Below are positions 28,699-36,802 of a stretch of DNA of 64,000 nucleotides, piece after piece. The position numbers were made by a program, and so were the translations under genes. Within the stretch, counting starts at the first letter, position 1. The number at the start of each line of letters is the position of its first letter. The notes beneath the pieces were generated by a model. It was not told the DNA's origin. It did no database searches and saw nothing but the letters and a program-made list of their open reading frames with translations. Source of the stretch: an uncultured Erysipelotrichales bacterium (GTDB lineage Bacteria > Bacillota_I > Bacilli_A > Erysipelotrichales > Coprobacillaceae); NCBI GenBank assembly GCA_910579135.1, contig CAJTTM010000002.1:1-64000 (forward strand). The letters run 5' to 3'.

Positions 28699-29352
28699 TT
28701 ACTCTTTTAATACACTCTCTTTAATAGTGATTTCATTTTTGTTTTTAGGTTTTCTACCTTCTTTTAAATAAATAGGAAAAATAGAATCGTCACCTTCTAT
28801 ATAATACATGATTTCATTAGTTAATATTTGTCCACATGTATACCCAAAACAAGTTTGAAGCTCATCAAATGACTTTTCTTCTCCATTGATACTATATTTC
28901 ATTTTTTTATAATCGTCTTGATTATATCTTAAATCATCTTCTTCTGGTAAATCACTCTGATATGAATAACTTCCATGTTCCTTTAGATATTCAATGCTAT
29001 ATGATTCTACTTTTTCAAGCTGTAATAATGCTTCTATTAAATTTTTCATCTTTAGATTTTGATGATAAATCTGTTGAACTAACTGTTTTTTCTCATCTTC
29101 TTCCATAAACTCTAATAACATTTCTATTTCTAAAAGTTGAGATGTTAATGGTGTTCTGAATTGATGCGAAATATCCTCTATATAATCTTTTAAATCCAAC
29201 TTATCTTGATTTAATTTTTCTAACATACCATTCATTCTCTTCTCTAATAAAGATAAATGTGGCGAAAGAACTACAATATAGTTTTCACCATCTACTATTG
29301 GCGTCTTTATAGGTTTTTGTTCAATAATAGATGATGTGGCTTCTATTAACAT
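28699..29352 (-). pseudogene. Kinase-permease fusion left by an internal deletion
   Basis: A 217-residue open frame that joins two unrelated pieces. Residues 1 to about 122 are the dimerisation half of a sensor kinase (H-box EDISHQFRTPLTSQL, phospho-His63). From about residue 125 onward it is the external domain of the FtsX permease found downstream. The kinase ATPase domain, the expected ABC ATPase and the permease N-terminus are all missing, as expected from one in-frame deletion of about 2 kb. The frame stops at 28699 within the permease part. Confidence 0.75.
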
Positions 29353-29498
29353 ATATAGTTGTTTTATATATATATTGTATTAAAAAGAAATCCCCCCCTA
29401 AAAACAATAACAATATGATAATATATTTAGAGATATTAAGAGATAATAATAAAATAGCAATTCCTATACAAATTAAAGAAAAAAATAGATACAAAGAC
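29353..29498 (-). pseudogene. Sensor kinase remnant, membrane segment
   Basis: Minus-strand translation gives a hydrophobic kinase N-terminus (SLYLFFSLICIGIAILLLSL, then ILLLFLGGDFFLIQYIYK). One extra base in the four-T run at 29362-29365 separates it from the frame used downstream: deleting it gives ...YIYKQLYMLIEATSS, continuous with the kinase body. The 5' end breaks exactly at the IS end at 29499. The missing first codons are at 36071-36103. Confidence 0.75.
29489..29498. repeat. Left copy of a 10-base target duplication
   Basis: ATACAAAGAC directly precedes the IS inverted repeat that begins at 29499. The identical 10 bases follow the outer inverted repeat at 36071-36080. Ten to twelve bases is the duplication size of IS231-like IS4-family elements. 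Confidence 0.75.
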
Positions 29499-29640
29499 CA
29501 ATGTCATTAAGTTAAGGAGTTAATATTTATGGCTGAAGAGAAAATTATACAAAAGTTCTTGGAATTTTTATTTTGTTAAAGCTAAAAAAGTGTAGTATTA
29601 ATACTACTTTAAAAATAGCATAAAATAAATTTGATTCACT

Positions 29641-29857
29641 CTATCTATAATTAAAACCTTCTGTTGGGCTATGTCTTACTTTTCTAGGGTTAGATCGTTC
29701 AGACCTAACTGGTTCTAATTCTTTAGATATTATTATTTCAACATTTGGTGAGTTATGCCTACCTTTTTTATATCTTAGAAAATCACATATTATATGAAAT
29801 GCTCTTGTGAAATTTATCTGATATTCATATTTTCTTTAGATCTTTAAAATTATTCAT
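29641..29857 (-). pseudogene. Transposase remnant (start plus C-terminus)
   Basis: MNNFKDLKK from the ATG at 29855-29857 runs, with a one-base frame change, into YQINFTRAFHIICDFLRYK, then SKELEPVRSERSNPRK and EGFNYR-stop at 29641. The tail pattern (pro-basic, ending FNYR) is typical of IS4-like transposase C-termini. Roughly 300 or more central residues, including the DDE catalytic residues, are gone. Confidence 0.65.
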
Positions 29858-29945
29858 AAGAGGTTCCTCTGTTTCCCTTGCTTATAAATAATAAGCCACA
29901 CACTTTATGTATTTTGTCAACTAATTTATGAGAAAAATCAAAAAA

Positions 29946-29977
29946 ACAAGGAGATATTTTTAAATCTATCTCCTTGT
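29946..29977 (-). terminator. Strong terminator inside the IS end
   Basis: Perfect 11-base arms ACAAGGAGATA (29946-29956) / TATCTCCTTGT (29967-29977) followed by TTTTTTT on the minus strand. It sits just inside the inverted repeat and would stop transcripts from the upstream sugar operon entering the element, a common feature of IS elements. Confidence 0.8.
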
Positions 29978-30063
29978 TATAATAACACCTTTAACTTAAT
30001 GACATTGAGAATACACCACACTAGATTTTAAATTATCTTTAAAAATACTTCAATTTAATCTTT

Positions 30064-30594
30064 TTATCCTTTAATACAATCTTCATCTACAATAACTTGA
30101 CTATGTGATATATAGTCATGAATGAACCTGTTTTTAAACATATATACTAAACAAGATAAGAATGTTATAGCAATAGAAACTTGATACAGTATGGACGCTA
30201 GATTTTCATTCATATAACATTCAATAAATTGTATGAGTACAAAAGATGGATAAAATAGAAATCCTTCTATCAACAACAAGCATAAAACTCTTAAAATACA
30301 TGTTTTTAATAATGAATCATTATAGATAACTTTAAGATGACATATTTTTTTACCCATAGTTTGTCCATTGTTTGTTAAAGGAATCATAACAAAATACAAG
30401 ACATAAACAGCAAAACAAATACACATTATAACACTCCCCTCAAAGAGAGATAGATTGTGAAAATCAATTTGTGTTGCTTTTAATTGTGTTACAATAGAAT
30501 AATAAAATAATGTTATAAAACTATACAATAGTAAACTCAAGAACCAATCTATAATATAGGCAAAGACTCTTCTTAATCTATTTCTTTTCTGCAT
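30064..30594 (-). CDS. RDD-family membrane protein
   Basis: 176 residues with an N-terminal arginine-rich stretch (KRNRLRRVFAYIIDWFLSLLLY, the RDD-type Arg...Asp pattern), three main hydrophobic blocks, and NGQTMGKKICHLKV, the second RDD-family motif. Role unknown; family members are linked to ion exchange or membrane protein assembly. Its start overlaps the end of the PTS IIC gene by 17 bases and lacks a strong ribosome site, so translation is probably coupled. Last gene of the sugar operon in the mobile segment. Confidence 0.8.
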   Translation of the reverse strand: MQKRNRLRRVFAYIIDWFLSLLLYSFITLFYYSIVTQLKATQIDFHNLSLFEGSVIMCICFAVYVLYFVMIPLTNNGQTMGKKICHLKVIYNDSLLKTCILRVLCLLLIEGFLFYPSFVLIQFIECYMNENLASILYQVSIAITFLSCLVYMFKNRFIHDYISHSQVIVDEDCIKG

Positions 30595-31861
30595 TTTCTT
30601 CTACTATATATTTTTTATCTAAAGATTTAATAAATGGATAATAAATTAATCCTGAAACAATTAATACAACTATTTGTAGTAATCCTCCTCGCCAATCATT
30701 ACACATTAACCAACCAGCAATAGGTGCAGGAGTTGTCCATGGAATTGTAACACCTGTTGGATAAGGAACTAAGCCCATATACATTGATAAATAAGCTATC
30801 AATACAGAACATGTAGGTGCTAAAACAAATGGAACAAGCATCATAGGGTTTAAAACAATTGGCATACCAAATATAACAGGTTCATTAACATTAAAGATGC
30901 CAGGTAAAATTGATAATTTTCCAATTTGTTTCAAACGCTTAGATTTACATTTATATGCCATAATTATTGTAAGAGGTAAAGTTATACCAGAACCAGTAAG
31001 GAATACAAAGAAATTAATAAAATCCATAGTCACAATATATGGTCTTACCGCAGTTGCTGCTGTTTGATATATAGCTAAGTTTTCAGCACGTGTTGCATAC
31101 CATATTGGATCCATAAAAGAATCAACAACTGATGAACCATGAATACCAAAAAACCATATAAATGAATTTAAAAATGATGCAAATAAAGTTCCTATTAAAG
31201 AAGTTGTAATATTAGCAAGTGGCATTTGTAAAGCTTGAATAACAAATGATGTCACTGTTCCATATGGAGTCAATGAAACAAGAATTCTAACAATTAAGAA
31301 AACAGGTAATGTTACTGCTGCTGGTATTAATGCATTAAATGATCTTGCAACAAAAGAAGGAACACTCTCTGGCATCCTAATAATCCAATTTTTATTAACA
31401 ACATAACTATAAATAGAAGTAGCTACTAAAGCAGTTATCATAGCCGTAAACAATCCTTGAGCTTCAAAGTTAGAAACTGCAAATCCACCATCTTCCATTT
31501 GTGCTAATAAAATAAAGTATGCTGATAAAGAAATACCAACTGCTGAAAGTGATTCAACTTTATTCTTAATAGCTAAACTATTTGCTATTCCAATAATAGA
31601 AAGCAACGAAACCAATCCTGTTGTTGCTGGAACCATAATATCCCAACACCAAATTCCCCAAACATCCCCCAAGAGTGATGTCATTGTTTCTTGGAAAATA
31701 GGTAATGGGAAATCACCTATGATAATGCAAATAGATCCAACAATAAGTATAGGCATTGAAAACATCAAACCATCTTGTAAAGCACTTAAATATTTATTTT
31801 CTGAAAGTTTTGTTGATATTGGCATAAGTGTTTTATCTAACCAATCTGTAAATATATTCAT
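30578..31861 (-). CDS. PTS lactose/cellobiose-family transporter subunit IIC
   Basis: Membrane channel of a sugar phosphotransferase system. 427 residues, about ten membrane segments, CelB-like: N-terminal MNIFTDWLDKTLMPISTKLSENKYL, the central FFGIHGSSVVDSFMDPIW loop, and the sugar/phosphate region NEPVIFGMPIVLNPMMLVPF. Only the IIC domain is present; no IIA or IIB gene is in this operon. An orphan IIB of the same family lies outside the insertion at 38543. Next to a GH4 enzyme, so it should import a disaccharide as a phosphate ester. Confidence 0.93.
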   Translation of the reverse strand: MNIFTDWLDKTLMPISTKLSENKYLSALQDGLMFSMPILIVGSICIIIGDFPLPIFQETMTSLLGDVWGIWCWDIMVPATTGLVSLLSIIGIANSLAIKNKVESLSAVGISLSAYFILLAQMEDGGFAVSNFEAQGLFTAMITALVATSIYSYVVNKNWIIRMPESVPSFVARSFNALIPAAVTLPVFLIVRILVSLTPYGTVTSFVIQALQMPLANITTSLIGTLFASFLNSFIWFFGIHGSSVVDSFMDPIWYATRAENLAIYQTAATAVRPYIVTMDFINFFVFLTGSGITLPLTIIMAYKCKSKRLKQIGKLSILPGIFNVNEPVIFGMPIVLNPMMLVPFVLAPTCSVLIAYLSMYMGLVPYPTGVTIPWTTPAPIAGWLMCNDWRGGLLQIVVLIVSGLIYYPFIKSLDKKYIVEENAEKK

Positions 31862-31882
31862 AAGTTTCTCCTTTTATTATGT

Positions 31883-33298
31883 TTATTTAAATTGAGGCCA
31901 ATAATCTTTATTTACCTTTTTGAATTCAGCAATAAGTTGTTTAGCAACTTCTACATCTCTTACAATTCTATTTTCAGTAAATGCTTGTAATAATTTTAAA
32001 TCATCATGCTCAAATACAGCATCAACAAGTAGTTTTTCACATGCATATTGATTTTCTAATAAACCTTTTTCAAATGTAGGCACTTCACCAACTTGTAAAG
32101 GCATAATTTCATTTATACCAATCAAACAAGACACTTCTAACATCATTTCATTATCCAAATTTGTACAAATACCATTATTTTTCACCATGACTAATCCAAA
32201 ATCTTGTGCATTATTAATAATAGATAAAACCAACTCAACAAGATATGCTGCATGAACATCATTATCTGCATAAACTGTTTTAGATTCAATATCATCAGTT
32301 GTTGCATGACTATTAGGATTTATACGATAAGACAAATCATATTCAGTGCCTTTCATCTTTCCTAACTCTGTAACTTTCTTGCAATAATTAAATACTGTTG
32401 TTTCTCTTCCCTCAATAACTTCATCATATCTTGTTCTTTCTAATGAATAATGAGAAAAGCTCTTATTTGGATACAAATAATATAAGTTATATGTATTAGG
32501 TAATGAGTAAGGGAAATCACGCATCATTTCTAAATGATTTAAAAATGTAATACCCCAATGGTCGTTTTCACCTGTAATTTTATCTTGGAATTGTTGATGC
32601 AATTCTTCATAATGATCTTGAATATATTTTAATAAATCAGGCATATGATCATATCCACTTTTACGATCAATTAATCTTGTAAACCAACCTAGATGATTTA
32701 ATCCAAAATACACAGGTTGAATATCACTTCTTTTTAAACCAATCAATGGTAAATAAGCGTCTAAAACACTCGTAGGCATATCACAAATATTAATAATTTT
32801 TTTATCATTTGGAAAAACTCTCTTTGTTGCTTCAGCAACAATGGCTGCTGGATTAGAATAATTGATAATCCATGCATCTTTTGCATAAGCACGAATATCT
32901 TTAATGAGTTCAACCATTTGAATAACACTTCTTATTCCATAAGCTAAGCCTCCTGGTCCACAAGTTTCTTGACCAATAGTATTATATCTATAAGGAATTT
33001 TTTCATCATTATTTCTTTGATCCATACCACCTGCTCTAATTTGAACAAATGCAAAGTCCATATCCTTAAATGCTGATTCTTTATCTGTTGTATAATAATA
33101 TTCAAGTCCTTCATAGTATTCTTGAAACATAATATGACCATAGTCCCCAACAATTTTTTGCCTATTTTCATCAATATCATATAAAACGACTTTTTTTAAT
33201 GGAAAAGATTTTTGTAACATACATAATAATTCCATCATATCTGGAGTATATGTACTTCCTCCTCCACAAATTACAACTGAATATTTTTTTTGTTTCAT
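31883..33298 (-). CDS. GH4 6-phospho-glucosidase, probably alpha-type (MalA/GlvA-like)
   Basis: NAD- and Mn-dependent hydrolase of phosphorylated disaccharides, 471 residues (slightly longer than the usual 440-450). Rossmann start VVICGGGSTYTPDMM, NYSNPAAIVAEATKR, metal-site Cys in NICDMP, and GLNHLGWF. CDMP plus the NPAAIVAEA form is the pattern I associate with 6-phospho-alpha-glucosidases rather than the CNVP of 6-phospho-beta enzymes, so maltose-6-phosphate or a similar ester is the likely substrate. The RpiR regulator and PTS neighbours fit the glvA-glvR arrangement. Confidence 0.85.
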   Translation of the reverse strand: MKQKKYSVVICGGGSTYTPDMMELLCMLQKSFPLKKVVLYDIDENRQKIVGDYGHIMFQEYYEGLEYYYTTDKESAFKDMDFAFVQIRAGGMDQRNNDEKIPYRYNTIGQETCGPGGLAYGIRSVIQMVELIKDIRAYAKDAWIINYSNPAAIVAEATKRVFPNDKKIINICDMPTSVLDAYLPLIGLKRSDIQPVYFGLNHLGWFTRLIDRKSGYDHMPDLLKYIQDHYEELHQQFQDKITGENDHWGITFLNHLEMMRDFPYSLPNTYNLYYLYPNKSFSHYSLERTRYDEVIEGRETTVFNYCKKVTELGKMKGTEYDLSYRINPNSHATTDDIESKTVYADNDVHAAYLVELVLSIINNAQDFGLVMVKNNGICTNLDNEMMLEVSCLIGINEIMPLQVGEVPTFEKGLLENQYACEKLLVDAVFEHDDLKLLQAFTENRIVRDVEVAKQLIAEFKKVNKDYWPQFK

Positions 33299-33313
33299 AA
33301 ATTTCCTCCTTTA

Positions 33314-33378
33314 TTTGATTATCAAAATGTGCACTCTTTTGATAATCAAATTTTAGCAAAAAGAAAACTAGTCCACAA
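33314..33378 (-). promoter_or_regulatory. Promoter and operator of the GH4-PTS operon
   Basis: On the minus strand TTGTGG (33373-33378), 17 bases, TAAAAT (33350-33355). Immediately downstream, at the transcription start, is a perfect dyad with 14-base arms: TTTGATTATCAAAA (33314-33327), a 9-base spacer, TTTTGATAATCAAA (33337-33350). The position is ideal for repression by the adjacent RpiR protein. Confidence 0.65.
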
Positions 33379-33397
33379 TAGAACCAGTCCCTTTAAA

Positions 33398-33425
33398 AAT
33401 ATGTTAACTTTTTTAAAAACATATT
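33398..33425 (-). terminator. Hairpin after the rpiR-type gene
   Basis: Arms AATATGTT (33398-33405) / AACATATT (33418-33425), followed by TTT on the minus strand and overlapping the regulator stop codon. Weak; may only reduce read-through into the GH4 operon. Confidence 0.45.
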
Positions 33426-34149
33426 AACCCTCTTCTTTTTTCATCACTTCTGCAAGAATATTTTCCACAACAAATATCCCTGTACCAACATAATAATCAG
33501 GGGTATCAAAAAATTTATTACGTTTATATTCTAATTCAATATGATAATCAGACAACTGTGCTATTGTAGATTGTCTAGATGTTGTTATTGAATATATTGT
33601 ATGGCCCATTTTTTTAGAAAGTTTAATAATTTGAATCAAATCAGCGGTTTCTCCACTTTTAGAAAAAATAATAGTAATAGAAGGTTTACTTCGTGCACTA
33701 ATACAATCAATAGGAGCTCCATCATATGCAAAAATATCAAATGAAGCTAACCTTTTTAAAAAGTAATGTGTAATAATATCAGAAAATCCTACACCAACCA
33801 AATATATTTTTTCATGTTTATGTTGATATATATCATCTATTAATTTTTGTACTTTATCAATATCAGCATTATTTACAAATTCAGATAAATGAGATAAATT
33901 TTCAATAGAAACCTTTTGATGAATACTTTCATTTAATAAATAAATCATTTGACTATATCCTACAAATCCTAATTTTTTAGCTAATTTTACAATCATTGTT
34001 GTAGATACATATGTTTGACTTGCAATATCTCGAATTGATATTTTTTGATTTCCTTTACTTAATTCATTGATTATTGTTTCAATAATAACAAGCTCTATAT
34101 CATTTAATATATATTTTTTTGTAATATCATATAAATTCATTGTGATCAC
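33424..34149 (-). CDS. RpiR-family transcriptional regulator
   Basis: 241 residues: N-terminal helix-turn-helix of RpiR type (SIRDIASQTYVSTTMIVKLAKKLGFVGYSQM, about 40-68) and a C-terminal SIS phosphosugar-binding domain (KIYLVGVGFSD, ITIIFSKSGETADLI). It probably senses a sugar phosphate made by the PTS and controls the adjacent GH4-PTS operon through the 37-base dyad just downstream of its own gene. Confidence 0.92.
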   Translation of the reverse strand: MITMNLYDITKKYILNDIELVIIETIINELSKGNQKISIRDIASQTYVSTTMIVKLAKKLGFVGYSQMIYLLNESIHQKVSIENLSHLSEFVNNADIDKVQKLIDDIYQHKHEKIYLVGVGFSDIITHYFLKRLASFDIFAYDGAPIDCISARSKPSITIIFSKSGETADLIQIIKLSKKMGHTIYSITTSRQSTIAQLSDYHIELEYKRNKFFDTPDYYVGTGIFVVENILAEVMKKEEG

Positions 34150-34476
34150 GCCCTTCTATTTTTTCTATTGTAACAAAGACATAATTGTAAAGTCAATTAA
34201 TTAAACATATAGATTCTCAATAAATAACTGTTATAGATTTTCTTCATTACTTTGTATTATGATATCATCAATTTATATATTCAAAATCTTTATAGTTATA
34301 TAAAACATTTTATTCCCTTCAACTTCGTGTTTGATACAAAATAACCTTAATTTTAAAAAAATGACTTTAATAAAGTTTTTACCATTAACAAAAAAAGACT
34401 TGTTTTGAAATGAACACCAAAAAGTTAAATCAACTTTAAGGTATTCAAAACAAACTTACAAATCTTTCATATTTTC
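34150..34476. other. Gene-free gap upstream of rpiR
   Basis: About 330 AT-rich bases. No reading frame or remnant is recognisable. The only structure is a long-armed hairpin at 34400-34453 (TTGTTTTGAA / TTCAAAACAA) with T-run on the minus strand, probably a terminator of the decayed permease fragment. Confidence 0.5.
34400..34453 (-). terminator. Hairpin after the permease fragment
   Basis: Ten-base arms TTGTTTTGAA (34400-34409) and TTCAAAACAA (34444-34453) enclose a 34-base loop that holds a smaller hairpin (AAGTT/AACTT). TTTTTTT follows on the minus strand. Confidence 0.5.
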
Positions 34477-35030
34477 CTATTCAGATCTTAATGCTGTTAC
34501 AGGATCACTTTTAGACGCTTTTCTAGCAGGAATTAATCCTCCTAAAAATGTCAAAATAACACTTAATGCAACAAGAATAATAGCTGCATTGATTGGAATT
34601 GTTGCATTAATACTATTAATTCCAGATAATTGGTGAATAAGCATATTTCCAGGTATCAATAACAACAAGGATATCACTATCCCTAATATTCCAGCTAATA
34701 ATCCAATCATGATTGCTTCTGCATTAAATACTTGTGAAACATTATTCTTAGATGCTCCTATTGCGCATAATATACCAATTTCTTTTTTACGTTCTAAAAC
34801 ACTAATATACGTAATAACACCAATCATAATAGAAGAAACAATTAATGAAATAGCAACAAAAGCAACCAAAACATAACTAATAGCATTAATCATATCTGTT
34901 ACTGATGACATCAATGTTCCTACATAATCAGTATAAGAAATAACCTTATCTTCATCAACATCTTTCATTTTTGCATTATAATCATCTAAAATACGTATCA
35001 CTTCTTGTTTCGTTTCAAAATCTTTGGGAT
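34477..35030 (-). pseudogene. MacB/FtsX-type ABC permease, C-terminal fragment
   Basis: About 180 residues of the C-terminal FtsX domain: YVLVAFVAISLIVSSIMIGV, then VLERKKEIGILCAIGASKNNV, and closing GGLIPARKASKSDPVTALR, the classic permease end. No start codon with a ribosome site; the sense continues upstream to about 35030 (IYPKDFETKQ), where it meets the radical-SAM fragment in a different frame. A deletion junction, not an intact gene. Confidence 0.8.
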
Positions 35031-35750
35031 ATATATTTATCTTTCAAACCTGGAAAATTATGTTCTAAATTTTGATAAAAATACCCTCTTTGTCGATCAC
35101 GTAAAGTTACTCCAAAATAAGCATGAATAAACTTTGCTCCATTTTCATGTGCTCGTTTTACCATTGCTTTTATATTCTCCTCAGTATCTGTTATAAAAGG
35201 TAAAATGGGATGGATAAGTATACCAGTATAAATACCTGCATCACTTAATTTCTTTAAAGCTTGAAACCTAAGTGAAGAAACAGGTGCGTGAGGTTCTATG
35301 ATTTGAGATAATTGATCATCAACTGTTGTTATAGTGAATTTAATAATCACATCGTTATATTTTTGAATATCTAAAAATAAATCTATATCTCTTGTAACTA
35401 AATCACTTTTTTTCTAAAGAAACTCCAAAATGATAATCTTTTAAAAGTTTTAATGCCCCTCTTGTTATTTCCATTTCATTTTCAAACAAATTATAAGAAT
35501 CACTCATTGCACCAATTCCAACAACACCTTTATTTCTTTTTTTAGCCAATTCTTTTTGCAATATAATCAAAGCATCTTTTTTCACTTTCACAGTATCAAA
35601 ATCATCATTTTGATAACATTCGCTTCTACTATCACAATAGATGCACCCATGATGACCACCACGATAAAGGTTGATATTATAATCATTACCAAACCAATAA
35701 TGTGGATATTTATTCTTAGTTAGAATTGTCTTTGCCAAAATTGTTTTCAT
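35015..35750 (-). pseudogene. SPL-family radical SAM protein, broken
   Basis: Resembles SplB-like radical SAM proteins: NLYRGGHHGCIYCDSRSEC, then KGVVGIGAMSDSYN and, after a frameshift in the seven-T run 35407-35413, KFTITTVDDQLSQIIEP. The expected motif is C-x3-C-x2-C; here the first Cys is Gly, so the iron-sulfur cluster could not form. It lacks the C-terminal third and ends at the junction with the permease fragment. The N-terminal frame 35403-35750 still has a start MKTILAKTIL and overlaps the flotillin fragment by one base. Confidence 0.8.
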
Positions 35751-35995
35751 TATTTTTCTTTATCTTCAGTATCTTTTGTAGCTACTTTTGCACCTAAAAA
35801 TCCTGATAGAACACTTTTTAAATCAATTCCCATTGATTCATTCATCCCTTCACTTACTTGTGTTGCTGTATTAATAATTTCAGAAACAATCTTAGCTTGA
35901 TTTCCCTCACCATACATTGTAATTTTATCAACTTTTTCAAGTGGTTTAGAAGCATCTTCAACAGCTTTAGGAAGCATATTAAAATACATTTCCAT
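35750..35995 (-). pseudogene. Flotillin C-terminal fragment
   Basis: 81 residues matching the end of flotillin-like membrane-raft proteins: MLPKAVEDASKPLEKVDKIT, GEGNQAKIVSEI, and a short charged tail. A full flotillin is near 450-500 residues, so the SPFH domain and most of the coiled coil are missing. It begins about 50 bases inside the right IS scar, which probably marks where the gene was cut. Confidence 0.7.
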
Positions 35996-36041
35996 AACTG
36001 TTATTTATAGTGTGAATAGTAACTTTTATATTGATATCCAT

Positions 36042-36070
36042 AATGTCATTTCCTTAACTTAATGACATTG
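36042..36070. mobile_element. Collapsed IS copy (29-base scar)
   Basis: AATGTCATT (36042-36050) is joined directly to TCCTTAACTTAATGACATTG (36051-36070). These are the outermost bases of one IS end and a full 20-base opposite end of the same IS found at 29499-30007, with everything between deleted. It forms the right edge of the 6.6-kb insertion. Confidence 0.65.
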
Positions 36071-36080
36071 ATACAAAGAC
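36071..36080. repeat. Right copy of the 10-base target duplication
   Basis: ATACAAAGAC, identical to 29489-29498, immediately outside the IS end. Confidence 0.75.
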
Positions 36081-36103
36081 TGACTTTTTATTCTTTTCTC
36101 CAT
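36071..36103 (-). pseudogene. Sensor kinase remnant, first 11 codons
   Basis: ATG at 36101-36103 overlaps the end of the response-regulator gene and encodes MEKRIKSQSLY up to the target duplication. The rest of the kinase lies 6.6 kb away at 29498 and below, in the same frame once one duplication copy is removed. Confidence 0.7.
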
Positions 36104-36751
36104 CTATATCCAACTCCCCTTATTGTTTCAATATAACTTCTCCCATTATATGTTCCTAACTTTTCTCTAATCCTTTTAACATGAACTGTACCAGTATTAT
36201 CTTCTATATAATTTCCTGTCTTATTTTCTATAAATTCTGCTAATCCATTTCTTGTTACTACTGTTCCTTGATAACTTATTAAATGAAATAAAATCTCATA
36301 TCCTATAGCACTAAATTCAATTATTTGATTATTTTTCTTGACTATATATTGATTCATATCAATATATAAATCCTCGGTTTGAACAATATGACTAAATGTA
36401 TTCAATCTCCTTTGAATACATTTGATTCTTGCTAGTAATTCCTTCATAGAAAAAGGTTTAACAACATAATCATCTCCACATTGACTCAATGCTTCCACTA
36501 TTGTATCTTCATCAAATTTCGCAGTTAAGAATATAATTGGTATTTTATATTTTTCTCTTATTTTTTGACATAAACTTATTCCATTACCATCAGGTAATTG
36601 TATATCTATAATAACAAGTTCTACTTCATCATAAAATAATTCTAATGTTTCTTTAACACTGTAAGCTGATATAATAGAAATATTCTTTTAATTTTAAATA
36701 TTTAGTTAATATACTTTGTATTTCTATATCATCTTCAACAATTAAAATCAT
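36088..36751 (-). pseudogene. OmpR-family response regulator with one frameshift
   Basis: MILIVEDDIEIQSILTKYLK starts at 36751 with GGGAGG upstream. One extra base in the four-T run 36686-36689 breaks the frame; deleting it gives LKLKNISIISAYSVKETLEL, followed by the phospho-Asp segment LVIIDIQLPDGNG and a complete winged helix (136-residue open frame 36088-36498, ending RGVGYRWRKE). The length otherwise fits a 221-residue regulator. Partner of the split kinase. Could be a recent pseudogene or a sequencing error. Confidence 0.8.
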
Positions 36752-36774
36752 TATTAATCCTCCCTATTACAAAA

Positions 36775-36802
36775 AGATAGTTAAACAAAATCTTAACTAT
36801 CT
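36775..36802 (-). terminator. Terminator after the CapA-like gene
   Basis: Stem AGATAGTTAA (36775-36784) / TTAACTATCT (36793-36802), then TTTTT on the minus strand. Confidence 0.8.

Larger units (their letters stand above)
29499..30007 (-). mobile_element. Internally deleted IS (MITE-like), IS4-type
   Basis: 509 bases with inverted repeats at both ends (29499-29517 and about 29983-30007; 17 of the outermost 17 bases match). Inside, on the minus strand: a terminator-like hairpin, a possible promoter, a transposase start and a transposase end with the middle missing. It forms the left flank of the 6.6-kb insertion. IS4/IS231 assignment is inferred from the ends (TTAACTTAA), the transposase tail and the 10-base duplication. 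Confidence 0.7.
29499..36070. mobile_element. Composite-transposon-like insertion of 6.6 kb
   Basis: Bounded by outward inverted repeats CAATGTCATTAAGTTAAGGA (left, 29499 onward) and its complement TCCTTAACTTAATGACATTG (right, 36051-36070), and flanked by the 10-base direct repeat ATACAAAGAC. Deleting it with one repeat copy rejoins a sensor-kinase reading frame: MEKRIKSQSLY from 36103-36071 continues as LFFSLICIG from 29488 downward. Cargo: RDD protein, PTS IIC, GH4 enzyme, RpiR regulator, and fragments of a permease, a radical-SAM protein and a flotillin. Both flanking IS copies are defective, so the unit is probably no longer mobile on its own. Confidence 0.78.

Noticed and set aside
29530..29578. 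Short plus-strand frame MAEEKIIQKFLEF just inside the left IS end
   Set aside because: Considered as a transposase N-terminus because AAGGAG precedes it, but it stops after 16 codons and the recognisable transposase tail is on the other strand.
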